Shown: in pieces, positions 19,258 to 28,639 of the stretch
How positions within the stretch are numbered: position 1 is the first letter of the stretch
How the letters are laid out: every line of letters starts with the position of its first letter
Assembly (NCBI GenBank): GCA_021791715.1
Contig: JAJYWB010000002.1
Location: 154,382 to 218,381, forward strand
From: Planctomycetota bacterium
GTDB lineage: Bacteria > Planctomycetota > Planctomycetia > Isosphaerales > Isosphaeraceae
Reading direction: 5' to 3'
DNA length: 64,000 nucleotides
Translations under genes and position numbers: made by a program
Notes under the pieces: model-generated
Database searches by the model: none
Seen by the model: only the letters and a program-made list of their open reading frames with translations
Told to the model about the DNA's origin: nothing

Positions 19258-20416
19258 CGGACGATTCCTTATAGAAAGAACTCTTCATCGAGAAGAACGA
19301 TCGGCTTCGAATCGGCTCGTTTTGGGAGCGACCGAGTTCGGCGTGTAGGATTCGGCGGTGTCGGATCGTCCGCGGTTCGAATCGGGTCGATGAGTCGCCG
19401 AGGCGATCGTCGGGCCGGTTTTGAACGCGGGAACGTACGCCGCGGGGGTTTTCGCGGCGTCGGCCGGGGGCGACCGATCGGCATGTTTCGCCGCGTCGGT
19501 TTTCCCTTCCCCTTCCTTTTTTTCGGGCTTGGGGGGGATTGAAGAAATCATACACCGAGCGGGCGACCTGGGCGCAAAGCCGATTCCCCGCGTTGTCGGG
19601 CGCGTAACGCTTATCTTCGTTGTCTTTGGTTAAAACGCAAAGCGCGATCGGCCCGGCGGGGGTGTATAAAATCCCCGCGGCGGTGCGAATCTCGTCGACG
19701 CTTCCCGTTTTGAAAGCGACCTTCACGCCAGGGGGGAGAAAACGCGGGAATTTATCTTTATCATCGCATGCTTTTAAATGCTCAAGCATCGCTTCGCATG
19801 CTTCTTTGGATACAAGTTCTTTTTTGTGGAGTTTTTCACACAAGGCGATCATATCGGCGGCGGTCGTGCTTCCGAGGCCGAATTTTTTGCTTCGGTCGGG
19901 GAAGATCGAGGTATCGCGGCGGTAAACTTTGGAGTGGATTTTGGTGTTCGGCATGCCGAGCGATTCCATCCGTTTGGCGGTGGAATCGAGGCCGATCTGG
20001 TCGAGCACGAGGTTGGTCGCGGTGTTGTCGGAATAAACGATCATGAGGTGGACGGCGTCGACCAGGGGGAAGGTCGTTCCGTCGGAAAAATGATACGTGA
20101 GAATGCCCGATCCGGGAACTTTGTCGGCTTTTTTGAGGGTGATCGTTTTGGCGAGGTCGATTTTGTGATCGGCGGCCTGGAAGTAGGTTTCGATCATCAC
20201 GGCGAGCTTGATGAGGCTCGCGGTGGGCATCGGCTCGGTTGCGTTGAGGTTGTACGAGACTCCGGTATCGAGGTGTTTGACGGCGATCGCGACCTTCCCC
20301 TTGTGTGCGTCGACGAGCGGTTTGAGGACCGATTCGAGAGTCGCCTCGGCGGCGGTTAAGATCGCGGGAGTTCCCGCGAAGAGACCGATCAAGACAATCC
20401 AGTGGAGCGTTTTCAT
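19223..20416 (-). CDS. Class A beta-lactamase-fold protein with probable C-terminal frameshift
   Basis: The signal peptide is followed by a complete class A core: SxxK in TASLIKLAVM, SDN in YSDNTATNLV, and KTG in VAFKTGSVDEI. The core ends at VYDFFNPP. After it, a run of seven C (plus-strand G7, 19531-19537) leads into an Arg-rich tail without protein character. Dropping one base of the run gives FFNPPKPEKKEGEGKTDAAK and a Pro/Ala-rich tail ending at 19285, which no longer overlaps the next gene. The ATG at 20416 is taken in preference to the adjacent GTG. Confidence 0.82.
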   Translation of the reverse strand: MKTLHWIVLIGLFAGTPAILTAAEATLESVLKPLVDAHKGKVAIAVKHLDTGVSYNLNATEPMPTASLIKLAVMIETYFQAADHKIDLAKTITLKKADKVPGSGILTYHFSDGTTFPLVDAVHLMIVYSDNTATNLVLDQIGLDSTAKRMESLGMPNTKIHSKVYRRDTSIFPDRSKKFGLGSTTAADMIALCEKLHKKELVSKEACEAMLEHLKACDDKDKFPRFLPPGVKVAFKTGSVDEIRTAAGILYTPAGPIALCVLTKDNEDKRYAPDNAGNRLCAQVARSVYDFFNPPQARKKGRGRENRRGETCRSVAPGRRRENPRGVRSRVQNRPDDRLGDSSTRFEPRTIRHRRILHAELGRSQNEPIRSRSFFSMKSSFYKESSDEISRQVEARA

Positions 20417-20989
20417 CACGTATCCGCCGAGGTTTCGGGTGAATCGATCGTTCGGCGTTCGCCCGAGTTAAGGCGACGACGCGGTTCCAAAACGGAAGAG
20501 CGAACGTCATTCATTATGCCGGCGGCGCGGGTTTCGTCTCAAGCGGCGTGCGAGCGAGATCGGCGGGATCGATCCTCGATTCGCTGCGGATTCGGGTCGG
20601 TCGACCCCGACGAACGCCGAACGATCGCGCGTCGGTTTCAGCCGTCGGTCGTGTTATCAAATAAAAATCAATATTAAATCAAAATAAAATTAGATTTAAC
20701 TGTTAGTTAATCAGAAGGATTTAGAAATTCGCATTTATTAGTTCTTGAGCGCGGATCGGATCGACTTCGATCGGCGCTCGGGAGGGGGTCGTTTCTCGTC
20801 GCCCGAGCGTTTCGTTTCGCGGTCGATCGCGGAGGGGACGGGGATTCGCTGAGAGCGACCGAAACCGCGGCTTTGAATCGGTGTTCGATGATTGTGGAGT
20901 TCGGTTTGTCCGCGAGCTTTCGTTCGAGGATGAGCGTCTTCGCTCGGTCTTTCCAGGAATGAATCGGCTGTTTTGAAGGAGTCGACACG

Positions 20990-21205
20990 ATGAGACGAAA
21001 ACTGATCGTATTGTTCGTACTTGCGATTCTTGGTATTTCAGAAGTCGCGGCCGACGCGGGGGTTTCGGCGCCTGCTTCGAAGTCGAGCGATCGTCCGACG
21101 GTCGCGGCGAGTCGGGTCGCTTACGGCCGTCATCGTCGTCGTCACCGCCGTCCTCATCGACCGCGCCGCGCCGTCGGATCGACCGCGGGATCGCTGTTTT
21201 CATAA
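20990..21205 (+). CDS. Small exported Arg/His-rich protein
   Basis: 71 residues: a clear signal peptide (MRRKLIVLFVLAILGISEVA) and a very basic tail, RHRRRHRRPHRPRR. AAGGAG lies 8 bp before the ATG, which supports a real gene. Small secreted basic proteins of this type are common in planctomycetes and their role is unknown. The 570 bp before it (20417-20989) hold an AT-rich patch and no gene I can support. Confidence 0.65.
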   Translation: MRRKLIVLFVLAILGISEVAADAGVSAPASKSSDRPTVAASRVAYGRHRRRHRRPHRPRRAVGSTAGSLFS

Positions 21206-21468
21206 AGGAACGATTTTCCAATCAATCGAGCCGTTAATTCGCAACTTGAATCGCTCGCTTATCGTTCAAGCCGTCGACGCTTCGAATCGTCGCGTCGACG
21301 GCGATCTTTTTAACAAACAATATTTCTCATAATAAATTAGTGTTTAAGTTATCTGAATAACTTGATCGTTTGGATTCGGCCTCGTCGATTTTGGTTCGAT
21401 CGACTAAAATGTTCACCGAGAATCGCCGCGGGCGAGGTTTTGGAACGACTTCAGACGAGGGACCGGGA

Positions 21469-21756
21469 ATGACCGACACGAGGACGATTTGGGGGATCAT
21501 GTGGGCCGCGGCGATCCGCAACGGCGGTCAGCCGTTCGAGATCGACGAGATCGTACCCGAGATTTGTGAACGTTTAAAAATATCCGAGCGTGAAGCGAAG
21601 CGGACGACGGGGATGTTGCTGAAAGAGCTCGAGCGGATCCCCGAGGGGGAGCAATTTTTCACGCTCGAGGGGAACGCGATCGTTCCGCTTGAAGAGTTTA
21701 TCAAGGGGTCGCACGACGCCGCGGCCGAAGAGGACGCGTATCCGTTCGAGGTGTGA
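21469..21756 (+). CDS. Hypothetical 95-residue protein
   Basis: A small soluble protein with a helical, possibly winged-helix-like body (PEICERLKISEREAKRTTGM) and an acidic C-terminus. The ATG at 21469 follows GAGGGACCGGGA; the longer upstream frame is unlikely. I do not recognise the family. The context (between a small exported protein and an exporter) gives no function. Confidence 0.6.
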   Translation: MTDTRTIWGIMWAAAIRNGGQPFEIDEIVPEICERLKISEREAKRTTGMLLKELERIPEGEQFFTLEGNAIVPLEEFIKGSHDAAAEEDAYPFEV

Positions 21757-21930
21757 AGCGATTACGGGCGTCGACGAATTGGCGTTAAGGGATCACGGGC
21801 GTCGACGAATCGTTGTGAAGACGACTCGAGCGAGTCGAGTCGGTTCGAGGGTTGAACCGAAACTCGGCTTGCCTGTCTTGTTACAATACGTGGGCGTGGC
21901 GTCGAGAATGTAAACCGAGGGGAATCGGTG

Positions 21931-23532
21931 ATGTCGGTGACCGAGGCCAAGGAGACGGAGCGAGGCTCGTCGGGTGGAGAGGCGAGCGATTCCGACGGGG
22001 ATCGGTCGATATCGAAGAGCGATCGCCGCATCGTGACGGTCGCGCTTTTGCTGGCGATGGCGGTCGCGGCGCTCGAGCAAACGGTCGTTTCGACCGCGAT
22101 GACGAGCATCATCGCTCAGCTTAAGGGGATACGGATATACCCCTGGGTATTCTCGGCGTATTTGTTGGCTTCGACGATCTCGACGCCGATTTACGGCAAG
22201 CTCGCCGATTTGATCGGTCGTCGACGCGTGTTGTTGTTTGGATTGTTGATGTTCAGCGTGGGGTCGATGCTTTCGGGGCTTTCCCGCAGCATGCCGCAGT
22301 TGATCGCGTTTCGGGTGATCCAGGGATTGGGCGCGGGGGCGCTCGGCCCGATCGTTTTAACCATCATCAGCGACTTATATCCTTTGCATGAACGCCCCAA
22401 GGTTCAAGGGCTTTTTAGCGCGATTTGGGGAGTTTCGAGCGTCGTCGGCCCGCTCGTCGGCGGGGTGTTGACCGATCAACTTTCGTGGCGCTGGGTGTTT
22501 TTCCTCACGGTTCCGTTCAGCGCGTTTTCGGCTTGGATTTTGGTTCGCAGAGTGAGCGAGGTTTCACAACCGAAGGGGGGCGTTTCGCTCGATTGGCGAG
22601 GCGCCATGCTGTTGGCTTCGGGTTCGGCGGCGCTGTTGTGGGTGGTGCTTTCGGGGCGCGATCAACCGATCGGGGTGATCGCGGTCGTGTTCGGCTTCGC
22701 GGTCGCTCTTTTCTACCTCTTTATTAAGCACGAGCGATCGGCTTCGGACCCGATCTTGCCGATCGAACTCGCGACCGAACCGGCGATCGCCGCGGCTCTC
22801 GTCGGCAATTTTCTGGTCGGCTGTTTGTTATTTGGATTGGAAGTTTATGTTCCTCTTTTTATGCAAGGCGTGAAGGGGGGATCGGCGACGATCGCCGGGG
22901 GGTCGATGACCCCGTTGTTCCTCACCTGGTCGGTGAGCGTCGCGGTGGCGGCGTTCGTCGTGGTGCGATATGGGTTTCGTAAAAGCGCCGCGGTGGGGAC
23001 GTTGTTTCTCGTCGTGGGGACGTTTTTGTTGTACGCGGGTTCGGTTTGGAGCGGATCGTATCGCGTCTGTTTTCTGTTTGGGATGATCGCGATCGGCCTT
23101 GGCATGGGGCCGACTTCGCTGAGTTACTTGTTGAGCGTGCAGAACGCGGTCCCCTGGAATCGCCGCGGCGCGGCGACGGGCGCTTTGATTTTTTCGAGAA
23201 CGATGGGGGGATCGATCGGCGTGGGTCTTTTGGGGGCGAGCCTTGGTTTCGAGCTCGCGGCGAGGCTTAAAGGGGATCTCGCCCGCGGGATCGACGTCGC
23301 CGCGGCGCTTCGTCCCGAAACGCATCGATTGTTGGGGGGCGCGGCGCTCAAGCTGGTTCAGGAATCGCTCGGTTGGTCGCTTCAGCATGTGTTTTTAGAG
23401 ATGTTTGTTTTAACCGTCGCGGGAATCGCTTGCGTTTATCGTCTTCCCGGCGGCAAGCCGACCTCTTACGGAGCGACCGAACGCGCCGAGATCGACGAGG
23501 GGGCGGCGATCGCGGTCGCCGAGGCGGTTTGA
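21931..23532 (+). CDS. 14-TM MFS drug:H+ antiporter (DHA2/EmrB-QacA type)
   Basis: About 533 residues. Motif C-like and DHA2 hallmarks are visible: LEQTVVSTAMTSIIAQLKGI in helix 1, YGKLADLIGRRRVLLFGLLM in the loop 2-3 motif A, and a helix-5 segment WGVSSVVGPLVGGVLTDQLS. About 14 hydrophobic segments follow a charged N-terminus. It probably exports hydrophobic or cationic compounds by proton exchange. AGGGG lies 8 bp before the ATG. No regulator is adjacent. Confidence 0.9.
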   Translation: MSVTEAKETERGSSGGEASDSDGDRSISKSDRRIVTVALLLAMAVAALEQTVVSTAMTSIIAQLKGIRIYPWVFSAYLLASTISTPIYGKLADLIGRRRVLLFGLLMFSVGSMLSGLSRSMPQLIAFRVIQGLGAGALGPIVLTIISDLYPLHERPKVQGLFSAIWGVSSVVGPLVGGVLTDQLSWRWVFFLTVPFSAFSAWILVRRVSEVSQPKGGVSLDWRGAMLLASGSAALLWVVLSGRDQPIGVIAVVFGFAVALFYLFIKHERSASDPILPIELATEPAIAAALVGNFLVGCLLFGLEVYVPLFMQGVKGGSATIAGGSMTPLFLTWSVSVAVAAFVVVRYGFRKSAAVGTLFLVVGTFLLYAGSVWSGSYRVCFLFGMIAIGLGMGPTSLSYLLSVQNAVPWNRRGAATGALIFSRTMGGSIGVGLLGASLGFELAARLKGDLARGIDVAAALRPETHRLLGGAALKLVQESLGWSLQHVFLEMFVLTVAGIACVYRLPGGKPTSYGATERAEIDEGAAIAVAEAV

Positions 23533-23700
23533 GGCAAGAACGCGGAAGACCGAGAATGTTTGGGAGCGGCCGCCTCGAGAAAAGCGTGAGCGTCTCGGCG
23601 GTGTGAAACAAGATTGCGGGCGCCGGAGAAACTTCGGGAGCGATGTCTTTCGGAAAAAGCGCGAGCGTCTCGGCGGTGAGAAGTAAGAACGCGGAAAATT
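23533..23700. repeat. Imperfect direct repeat of about 73 bp (two-plus copies)
   Basis: Two diverged copies lie between the exporter and the EVE gene. They share the end AAAAGCGYGAGCGTCTCGGC (at about 23579 and 23654), and a third partial start (AAGTAAGAACGCGGAAAA) follows. No coding sense is apparent. Confidence 0.6.
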
Positions 23701-23731
23701 GAGTACCATTTGAATCGGCAGAGATGAGCAT

Positions 23732-24325
23732 ATGAAGTATTGGCTGTTTAAAACCGAGCCTGGATCGTATTCGTTCGCCGATTTGGAGGCCGAGCGCGAT
23801 CAAACGACGGGGTGGGACGGCGTGCGGAATTATCAGGCTCGGAATTTTTTGCGCGACGACGTGAAGATCGGCGATTTGGTGTTCTTTTATCATTCGAACG
23901 CCGAACCGTCGGGGATCGCCGGAATCGCCCGGGTCGTTCAAGAGGCGCATCCCGACCCGACCGCTTTCGACCCGACCGACAAGCATTTTGATCCCAAAAG
24001 CGATCGAGCGGCGCCCACATGGTTTCAAGTTTCGATTCGCGCGGTCGTTCCGATCGACCCGATGCTCGATTTACCGCGGCTTAAGACGATTCCCGAGCTT
24101 AATGGAATGGAATTGCTGCGGAAAGGAAGCCGGCTTTCGGTTCAACCCGTAAGGAAATCGGAATGGGACGCGATCGTTAAGCTCGCGGGGATCGACCCCG
24201 AGACGATCGAGAAGTCGAATTCCGGAGCGGGTTCTCAAACCGGGGGGCGATCGGAAACTTTGCGAGCGAATTCGGAGTCGAAGCGGGCGAATTCGAGCGA
24301 GCGGATCGGGAAATCTAAGAAGTGA
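23732..24325 (+). CDS. EVE domain protein
   Basis: A 197-residue protein. Residues 1-150 are an EVE (PUA-like) domain: MKYWLFKTEPGSYSFADLE, GWDGVRNYQARNFLRD, VFFYHSNAEPSGIAGIARVV and LSVQPVRKSEWDAI are the family's conserved blocks. EVE domains bind modified bases. A Ser/Arg-rich tail of about 45 residues is extra. The VOC gene starts 10 bp downstream. Confidence 0.92.
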   Translation: MKYWLFKTEPGSYSFADLEAERDQTTGWDGVRNYQARNFLRDDVKIGDLVFFYHSNAEPSGIAGIARVVQEAHPDPTAFDPTDKHFDPKSDRAAPTWFQVSIRAVVPIDPMLDLPRLKTIPELNGMELLRKGSRLSVQPVRKSEWDAIVKLAGIDPETIEKSNSGAGSQTGGRSETLRANSESKRANSSERIGKSKK

Positions 24326-24335
24326 GTGAACGAAC

Positions 24336-24737
24336 ATGATACGAATCGAGCATTTCGCTCTGTACGCGTCGGATCTGGAGAAGCTGAAGACGTTTTATAT
24401 CGACGTTTTTGGATTAAAAGTCGCGATCGACGCGAGCAAGGCGAAGCCTCCCGGTTATTTTTTGATCGACGAAAGGGGCGCGGCGATCGAATTGATCGAA
24501 CGTCCCGCCGATTCTTCGCGGGTGAATCAGCGTTACGTGTGTCATCTCGCGTTTTGGGTCGACGATTACGACGGGGTTAAGGCCGAGATCGAGCGTCGAG
24601 GCTTGACGTTCGAGCTCGATACCGCGGTCGAGACCGAAGCGATGCGGACCTCGTTTTTTCTCGATCCCGAGGGGAATCGGTGTCAGATTGTGAGGCGCGA
24701 GAAACGGCTCGACGATCGCGGCTCGAGTTCGCCCTAG
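24336..24737 (+). CDS. VOC (glyoxalase/bleomycin resistance) family protein
   Basis: A 133-residue protein with two beta-alpha-beta-beta-beta modules. Candidate metal ligands are His6 (RIEHFALYA), a Glu near 52 (AAIELIERP), a His near 71 (VCHLAFWVDD) and a Glu near 111 (LDPEGNRCQI). It could be a lyase, isomerase or dioxygenase; the substrate cannot be told. It is 10 bp after the EVE gene. The next 320 bp (24738-25058) hold only AT-rich sequence. Confidence 0.88.
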   Translation: MIRIEHFALYASDLEKLKTFYIDVFGLKVAIDASKAKPPGYFLIDERGAAIELIERPADSSRVNQRYVCHLAFWVDDYDGVKAEIERRGLTFELDTAVETEAMRTSFFLDPEGNRCQIVRREKRLDDRGSSSP

Positions 24738-25058
24738 AAGCTTGACGACACGGGATCCAAACGATTCGTATTCGATCGCGACGCGACGGTTCGCGATTTA
24801 AACGCGTGGAATCAAGGTCGATGAAATTGCGACGAGCGATTCCTTCGATTCCGGAAAAATAACGAGTCGATCCAATTGATATGTTTAGCATAGAGGATAT
24901 TGGATTCGGTTGTTGTTGATGAAATCGAATTCTATAACATTTTCGATATCGCGGTTTTTTCGCCGCCGGGATAACGAATCGCTCGACAAACCTCGGTCGG
25001 CTCGTGAATAATACTTGGAACTTTCGATTTCAGACTTCCCGCCCGCGAGACGGCGACG

Positions 25059-25235
25059 ATGCGATCTTGGCGAATTCGTTGCGCGATGATGCTTCTTTTC
25101 TGGAGCGGCCTTACGGGGTGCGGGGGTTCCGAAGAGCTTCAATCGGTTCCCGTGGCGAAAGGAGAGCCCCGAAGGGTTGAATCCGAGCCTCCCGGTCGTC
25201 GGGTGAATCCGCCTCGTGCGATCGCGACGCATTAA
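25059..25235 (+). CDS. Small lipoprotein
   Basis: 58 residues: basic start, hydrophobic core and lipobox LTGC (RCAMMLLFWSGLTGCGGSEE), predicting lipidation at Cys21. The mature part is Pro/Arg/Glu-rich and short, ending RAIATH. Starts at 25086 or 25089 are also possible and would keep the lipobox. Small lipoproteins of this type are frequent in planctomycetes; the function is unknown. Confidence 0.6.
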   Translation: MRSWRIRCAMMLLFWSGLTGCGGSEELQSVPVAKGEPRRVESEPPGRRVNPPRAIATH

Positions 25236-25360
25236 ATTGGGCGGCGTCGGATCGACGGCGTGCTCGGAATTGCGTTTTGATTGAAGGCTTGTCAATTCAT
25301 CGCGGCGACGATCAAACGGCGTGAATCTTGAACAACGAGCCGGTTTTCGAGGAGGCGCGG

Positions 25361-26425
25361 ATGGAACAAATCGACCAGCGGCCGTTGATCGCCCTGACGA
25401 TGGGGGATATCGCCGGAATCGGTCCCGAAATCATCGCCAAAGCTTGGGGTGAATCGACGCTTCGGTCGTTGGCGAAGCCGTTTGTGATCGGCAGTCAGGC
25501 GATTCTCGAGCGTGCGATTCGGCTAGTGGACAGTCGCGTGGAGGTTCAACCGATCTCGGTTCCCGGCGAGGCGCGATCGAGTTCCGACCGAATTCCGTGC
25601 CTCGATCCCGCGCCCGACGCCGATTGGAGCGACCCTCCCGTCGGTCGAGTCGATTCCCGCGCGGGTCGGTCGGCGTATTTGTACCTGACGACGGCGATCG
25701 ATCTGGCGCTTTCGGGATCGATCGACGCGATCACGACGCTTCCGCTCAATAAAGAGACGCTCCACGCGGGAGGGATCGCGTATCCTGGACATACCGAGAT
25801 CCTCGCCGAACGGTGCAAGGCGCCCGAGCACGCGATGATGCTTTATCTTGGACCCCCCGTGAGCCGTGGAGACGCGGGTTTGGGAGTCGTTCACGCCACG
25901 TTGCATGCGCCGCTTTCTTATGTGCCTAAAATGCTGACGCAAGAGGGTATTTATCAAAAGATTCTTTTAGCCGATCGATCGATGCGGGCGTTGACTGGAG
26001 GGCGAAAGCCGCGGGTCGCGGTCGCGGGGTTGAATCCGCACGCGGGAGAGAACGGGCTTTTCGGCGACGAGGAGATTCGGCTGATCGCTCCCGCGGTTTC
26101 GATCGCGCACGGCGAGGGGATCGACGTTTCCGGCCCGATCGCCGCCGACACGCTCTTTTATCGCGCAATCAACGGAGAATATGACGCGGTCGTGGCGATG
26201 TATCACGATCAGGGGCATGTCGCGCTCAAGACGATCGGCTTTCGGCATGCGGTGAACGTAACGCTCGGACTGCCGATCGTCCGCACGAGCGTGGCTCACG
26301 GAACGGCTTACGACATCGCGTGGAAGGGGGTCGCCGAGACGTTCAGCCTAATCGAGGCGGTGCGGGTGGCGTCGCGGATCGTGCTGGGTCGGAGGGCCGA
26401 AACGAAGGCGGCGAAAGGCGTATAA
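25361..26425 (+). CDS. pdxA: 4-hydroxythreonine-4-phosphate dehydrogenase
   Basis: A 354-residue PdxA, an NAD-dependent, metal-dependent enzyme of the DXP route to pyridoxal phosphate. Conserved blocks are TMGDIAGIGPEIIAKA, TTLPLNKETLHAGG, GHTEILAE, LNPHAGENGLFG, GPIAADTLF, MYHDQGHVALK and TSVAHGTAYDIAWKG; the His residues in three of these are the metal ligands. GGAGG precedes the ATG at 25361 and rules out the TTG 33 bp upstream. No pdxJ is in the window. Confidence 0.96.
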   Translation: MEQIDQRPLIALTMGDIAGIGPEIIAKAWGESTLRSLAKPFVIGSQAILERAIRLVDSRVEVQPISVPGEARSSSDRIPCLDPAPDADWSDPPVGRVDSRAGRSAYLYLTTAIDLALSGSIDAITTLPLNKETLHAGGIAYPGHTEILAERCKAPEHAMMLYLGPPVSRGDAGLGVVHATLHAPLSYVPKMLTQEGIYQKILLADRSMRALTGGRKPRVAVAGLNPHAGENGLFGDEEIRLIAPAVSIAHGEGIDVSGPIAADTLFYRAINGEYDAVVAMYHDQGHVALKTIGFRHAVNVTLGLPIVRTSVAHGTAYDIAWKGVAETFSLIEAVRVASRIVLGRRAETKAAKGV

Positions 26426-26460
26426 CGATACTTCGCGGAATCGATGTTAAAAGAACGACG

Positions 26461-26700
26461 CGAGCGGATGAAGAATCAAAACCTGCGAAGCGGAACGCTG
26501 AAAATTCCAATATGAAGACGCGAGCGGATGAAGATTCCAAAATGACGACGCGAGCGACTGGAGACGCGGGGAGTAGGACGCGAACGGATGAAGATTCCAA
26601 AATGACGACGCGAGCGACTGGAGACGCGGGGAGTAGGACGCGAACGGATGAAGATTCCAAAATGACGACGCGAGCGACTGGAGACGCGGGGAGTACGACG
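26461..26700 (+). repeat. 60-bp minisatellite, three perfect-like units and one degenerate
   Basis: Units at 26521-26580, 26581-26640 and 26641-26700 are identical but for two or three bases; 26461-26520 is a decayed copy. The unit is a multiple of three and encodes a 20-residue repeat (TRTDEDSKMTTRATGDAGSR). It lies between pdxA and the phosphatase domain and each unit offers an in-frame ATG. Confidence 0.95.
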
Positions 26701-27324
26701 CGGGTTTATCTTGTTCGGCACGGGTCGACCGCGGCGAATCGCGACGTTCCGTATCGCCTGCAGGGTCGAGGGAGCGATCATCCGCTCGACGCGACGGGTC
26801 GGTCGCAGGCGCTCGCGGCGGCCACTGCTCTGGCGAAAGCGCCGATCGTCGCGGTTTATACGAGCCCGCTTCGAAGGGCGCGCGAAACCGCGTGCGCGAT
26901 CGCGCGAGCTTCGGGGCTCGAGCCTGTCGAACTCGCCGCACTCGTCGAGGCCGATCTTGGACGCTGGGAAGGATTAACATGGGATGAGGTGAAAGAACGT
27001 TATCCCCAGGAATTCGATCGCTTCATGGCGAATCCTGGAACGGTTCCTTATCTTGAGGGAGAGTCGTTCGCCGAAGTTCGGATACGAGCTCTGGGAGCGA
27101 TCGATCGGATCGTCGAGGCGCATCGCGGTCGATCGGTCGTCGTCGCGGCGCACAACGTCGTCAACCGCGCTCTCCTTTCGGGATGGCTCGGATCGCCGAT
27201 CGATCGCGCGCGGTCGATCCGCCAGGCGAACGGCGGAATCAACCTCGTCGAGTTCGAAGGCGATCGGGCGACCGTCGTGATGATGAATTCGATTTTGCAC
27301 TTGTTGGGAATCGAATCACATTGA
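26512..27324 (+). CDS. Histidine phosphatase (phosphoglycerate mutase-like) with repeat N-terminus
   Basis: The catalytic domain starts at TTRVYLVRHGSTAANRD (RHG motif) and has the second catalytic His in VVVAAHNVVNRALL, with the usual ARETACAIA helix between. About 205 residues of domain fit GpmB/CobC-type broad phosphatases. The N-terminus is encoded by the 60-bp repeat array. In-frame ATGs at 26512, 26542, 26602 and 26662 lack good ribosome sites, so the real start and repeat number in the protein are uncertain. Confidence 0.85.
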   Translation: MKTRADEDSKMTTRATGDAGSRTRTDEDSKMTTRATGDAGSRTRTDEDSKMTTRATGDAGSTTRVYLVRHGSTAANRDVPYRLQGRGSDHPLDATGRSQALAAATALAKAPIVAVYTSPLRRARETACAIARASGLEPVELAALVEADLGRWEGLTWDEVKERYPQEFDRFMANPGTVPYLEGESFAEVRIRALGAIDRIVEAHRGRSVVVAAHNVVNRALLSGWLGSPIDRARSIRQANGGINLVEFEGDRATVVMMNSILHLLGIESH

Positions 27325-27383
27325 TAAATGGATCCGATGTCTCAAAAATCAAAGTATTACAGTACAAATGAATCTAGATAATA

Positions 27384-28613
27384 TTATCTTCTAACGATTT
27401 GCGCTTCGATCCAATCGACGACGATCGATTCGGGCCAAAGCGAGCGGATCGAAGGATCGCCCCATGCGAGTTCGAGATCGGCGACGAGTTTCGCCCTCAA
27501 CCGAGCGGGGCCCGGTTCGAGTTGTGTCGCGACGCGATTTTCGCCGATTCGCAGCGGAAAACGGAGCTCGGAGCGATCATTCGAATCGGCGTTTCGCCTT
27601 TGCGCGCCGAGAACGACCGATCCCGCTTCGAAGGCTTCGACCGATCCTTTACTTTCGATTTCGATCGTGATCCGATGCGCCAGATCGCAGGGGAGGGGGG
27701 TGATAACGAGGATCTTCGGAGGGTTTCGGAGCGCGACCTCGGAATCGAGCGGGAGAAACTCGGCGTCTTCCCCGTCGCGATCGGTTCGTTCGAGCCGAAC
27801 CGCCTCCTGGAACGCCGCTCGACGCGTGTCGTCGGCGGTCGAAGCGAGCGATTCGGCCGCGAGCCCGGGATCGAGCTCAAACGTAAACGCCGTTTTTGGT
27901 AATTCACATTCCCATGCGTTTTCTTGAAAGACGGTTCGAACGCGTGTTTCCAGCGCCAGCCGATGCGGCCCCGAGCCGACGAAATCGGTCGGGTGAATCT
28001 CGAATTCGAAGCTTCCGGGGCCGTTTCGCCAGGGGTGGAACGTTTCGAGGCTCGCGCGCCTGGCGCCCGTGATTCGATGCGACCAGGCGAGATCGTCGGG
28101 GCCGATCTCGTTCTCGTTCTTACGTAAAAACATTACGCCGTATTCAACGGTAATTGGAATCGGCGCTTTGAGATCGCGTGGATAACGTTTGCGGCCGCGC
28201 CACGCGACCGAGAAGCCTCGTTTGACGAGAGCCTGCTCCTCCTCGGCGACGAGTTCGTCTTGCTTCCAAAGGCTCGCGATCGCGCGTCCCGCGGCGTCGC
28301 GGATCGCCGCGTCGGGCGCCTCGGCGAGAAGCCGAAACAACTCGAACAGCGCGTTCCTGCCGAATCGCGCCGATTCGAGAACCTCCGAAACCGAAACCCC
28401 CTCCTGTTCAAGCCGGCGGGTCGCTCGGCTCGCTTTCCAATCGCGCCAAAGCTTGCGACCCCCGCCGATTCCCAGCAACAAGCCGAGCGCCAAAAAGACG
28501 AAATTGCGCGAATCAAGCCACCACGGAACGCCGCGCGGTTTCGCCCGGGACGATCTCTCGACCCTCCGGGAAACGACTTGAGCGAATACGACCGCGATAA
28601 GATATTTGAGCAT
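27384..28613 (-). CDS. Membrane-anchored hypothetical protein
   Basis: About 409 residues. Hydrophobic segments at the N-terminus (MLKYLIAVVFAQVV) and at about residues 37-52 (NFVFLALGLLLGIGGG) are followed by a helical linker and a large beta-rich region (SFEFEIHPTDFVGSGPHRLA) suggesting an extracytoplasmic domain. I recognise no family. The ATG at 28613 is preferred to the TTG 12 bp earlier. It follows the STN-like gene's end by 26 bp on the same strand. Confidence 0.65.
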   Translation of the reverse strand: MLKYLIAVVFAQVVSRRVERSSRAKPRGVPWWLDSRNFVFLALGLLLGIGGGRKLWRDWKASRATRRLEQEGVSVSEVLESARFGRNALFELFRLLAEAPDAAIRDAAGRAIASLWKQDELVAEEEQALVKRGFSVAWRGRKRYPRDLKAPIPITVEYGVMFLRKNENEIGPDDLAWSHRITGARRASLETFHPWRNGPGSFEFEIHPTDFVGSGPHRLALETRVRTVFQENAWECELPKTAFTFELDPGLAAESLASTADDTRRAAFQEAVRLERTDRDGEDAEFLPLDSEVALRNPPKILVITPLPCDLAHRITIEIESKGSVEAFEAGSVVLGAQRRNADSNDRSELRFPLRIGENRVATQLEPGPARLRAKLVADLELAWGDPSIRSLWPESIVVDWIEAQIVRR

Positions 28614-28639
28614 TCTTGATTTCAAAAAAAGGTAAAGAT

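Noticed and set aside
15173..20416. Antibiotic-resistance island from two beta-lactamase-fold genes
   Set aside because: Both are exported hydrolases of broad families, not linked to each other, to integrases or to known resistance genes.
20721..21221. A 166-codon minus-strand frame
   Set aside because: It is antisense to the small exported basic protein that has a good ribosome site and signal peptide.
24885..25295. A 136-codon minus-strand frame
   Set aside because: It is antisense to the small lipoprotein, which has a clear lipobox, and its own product is a basic shadow.
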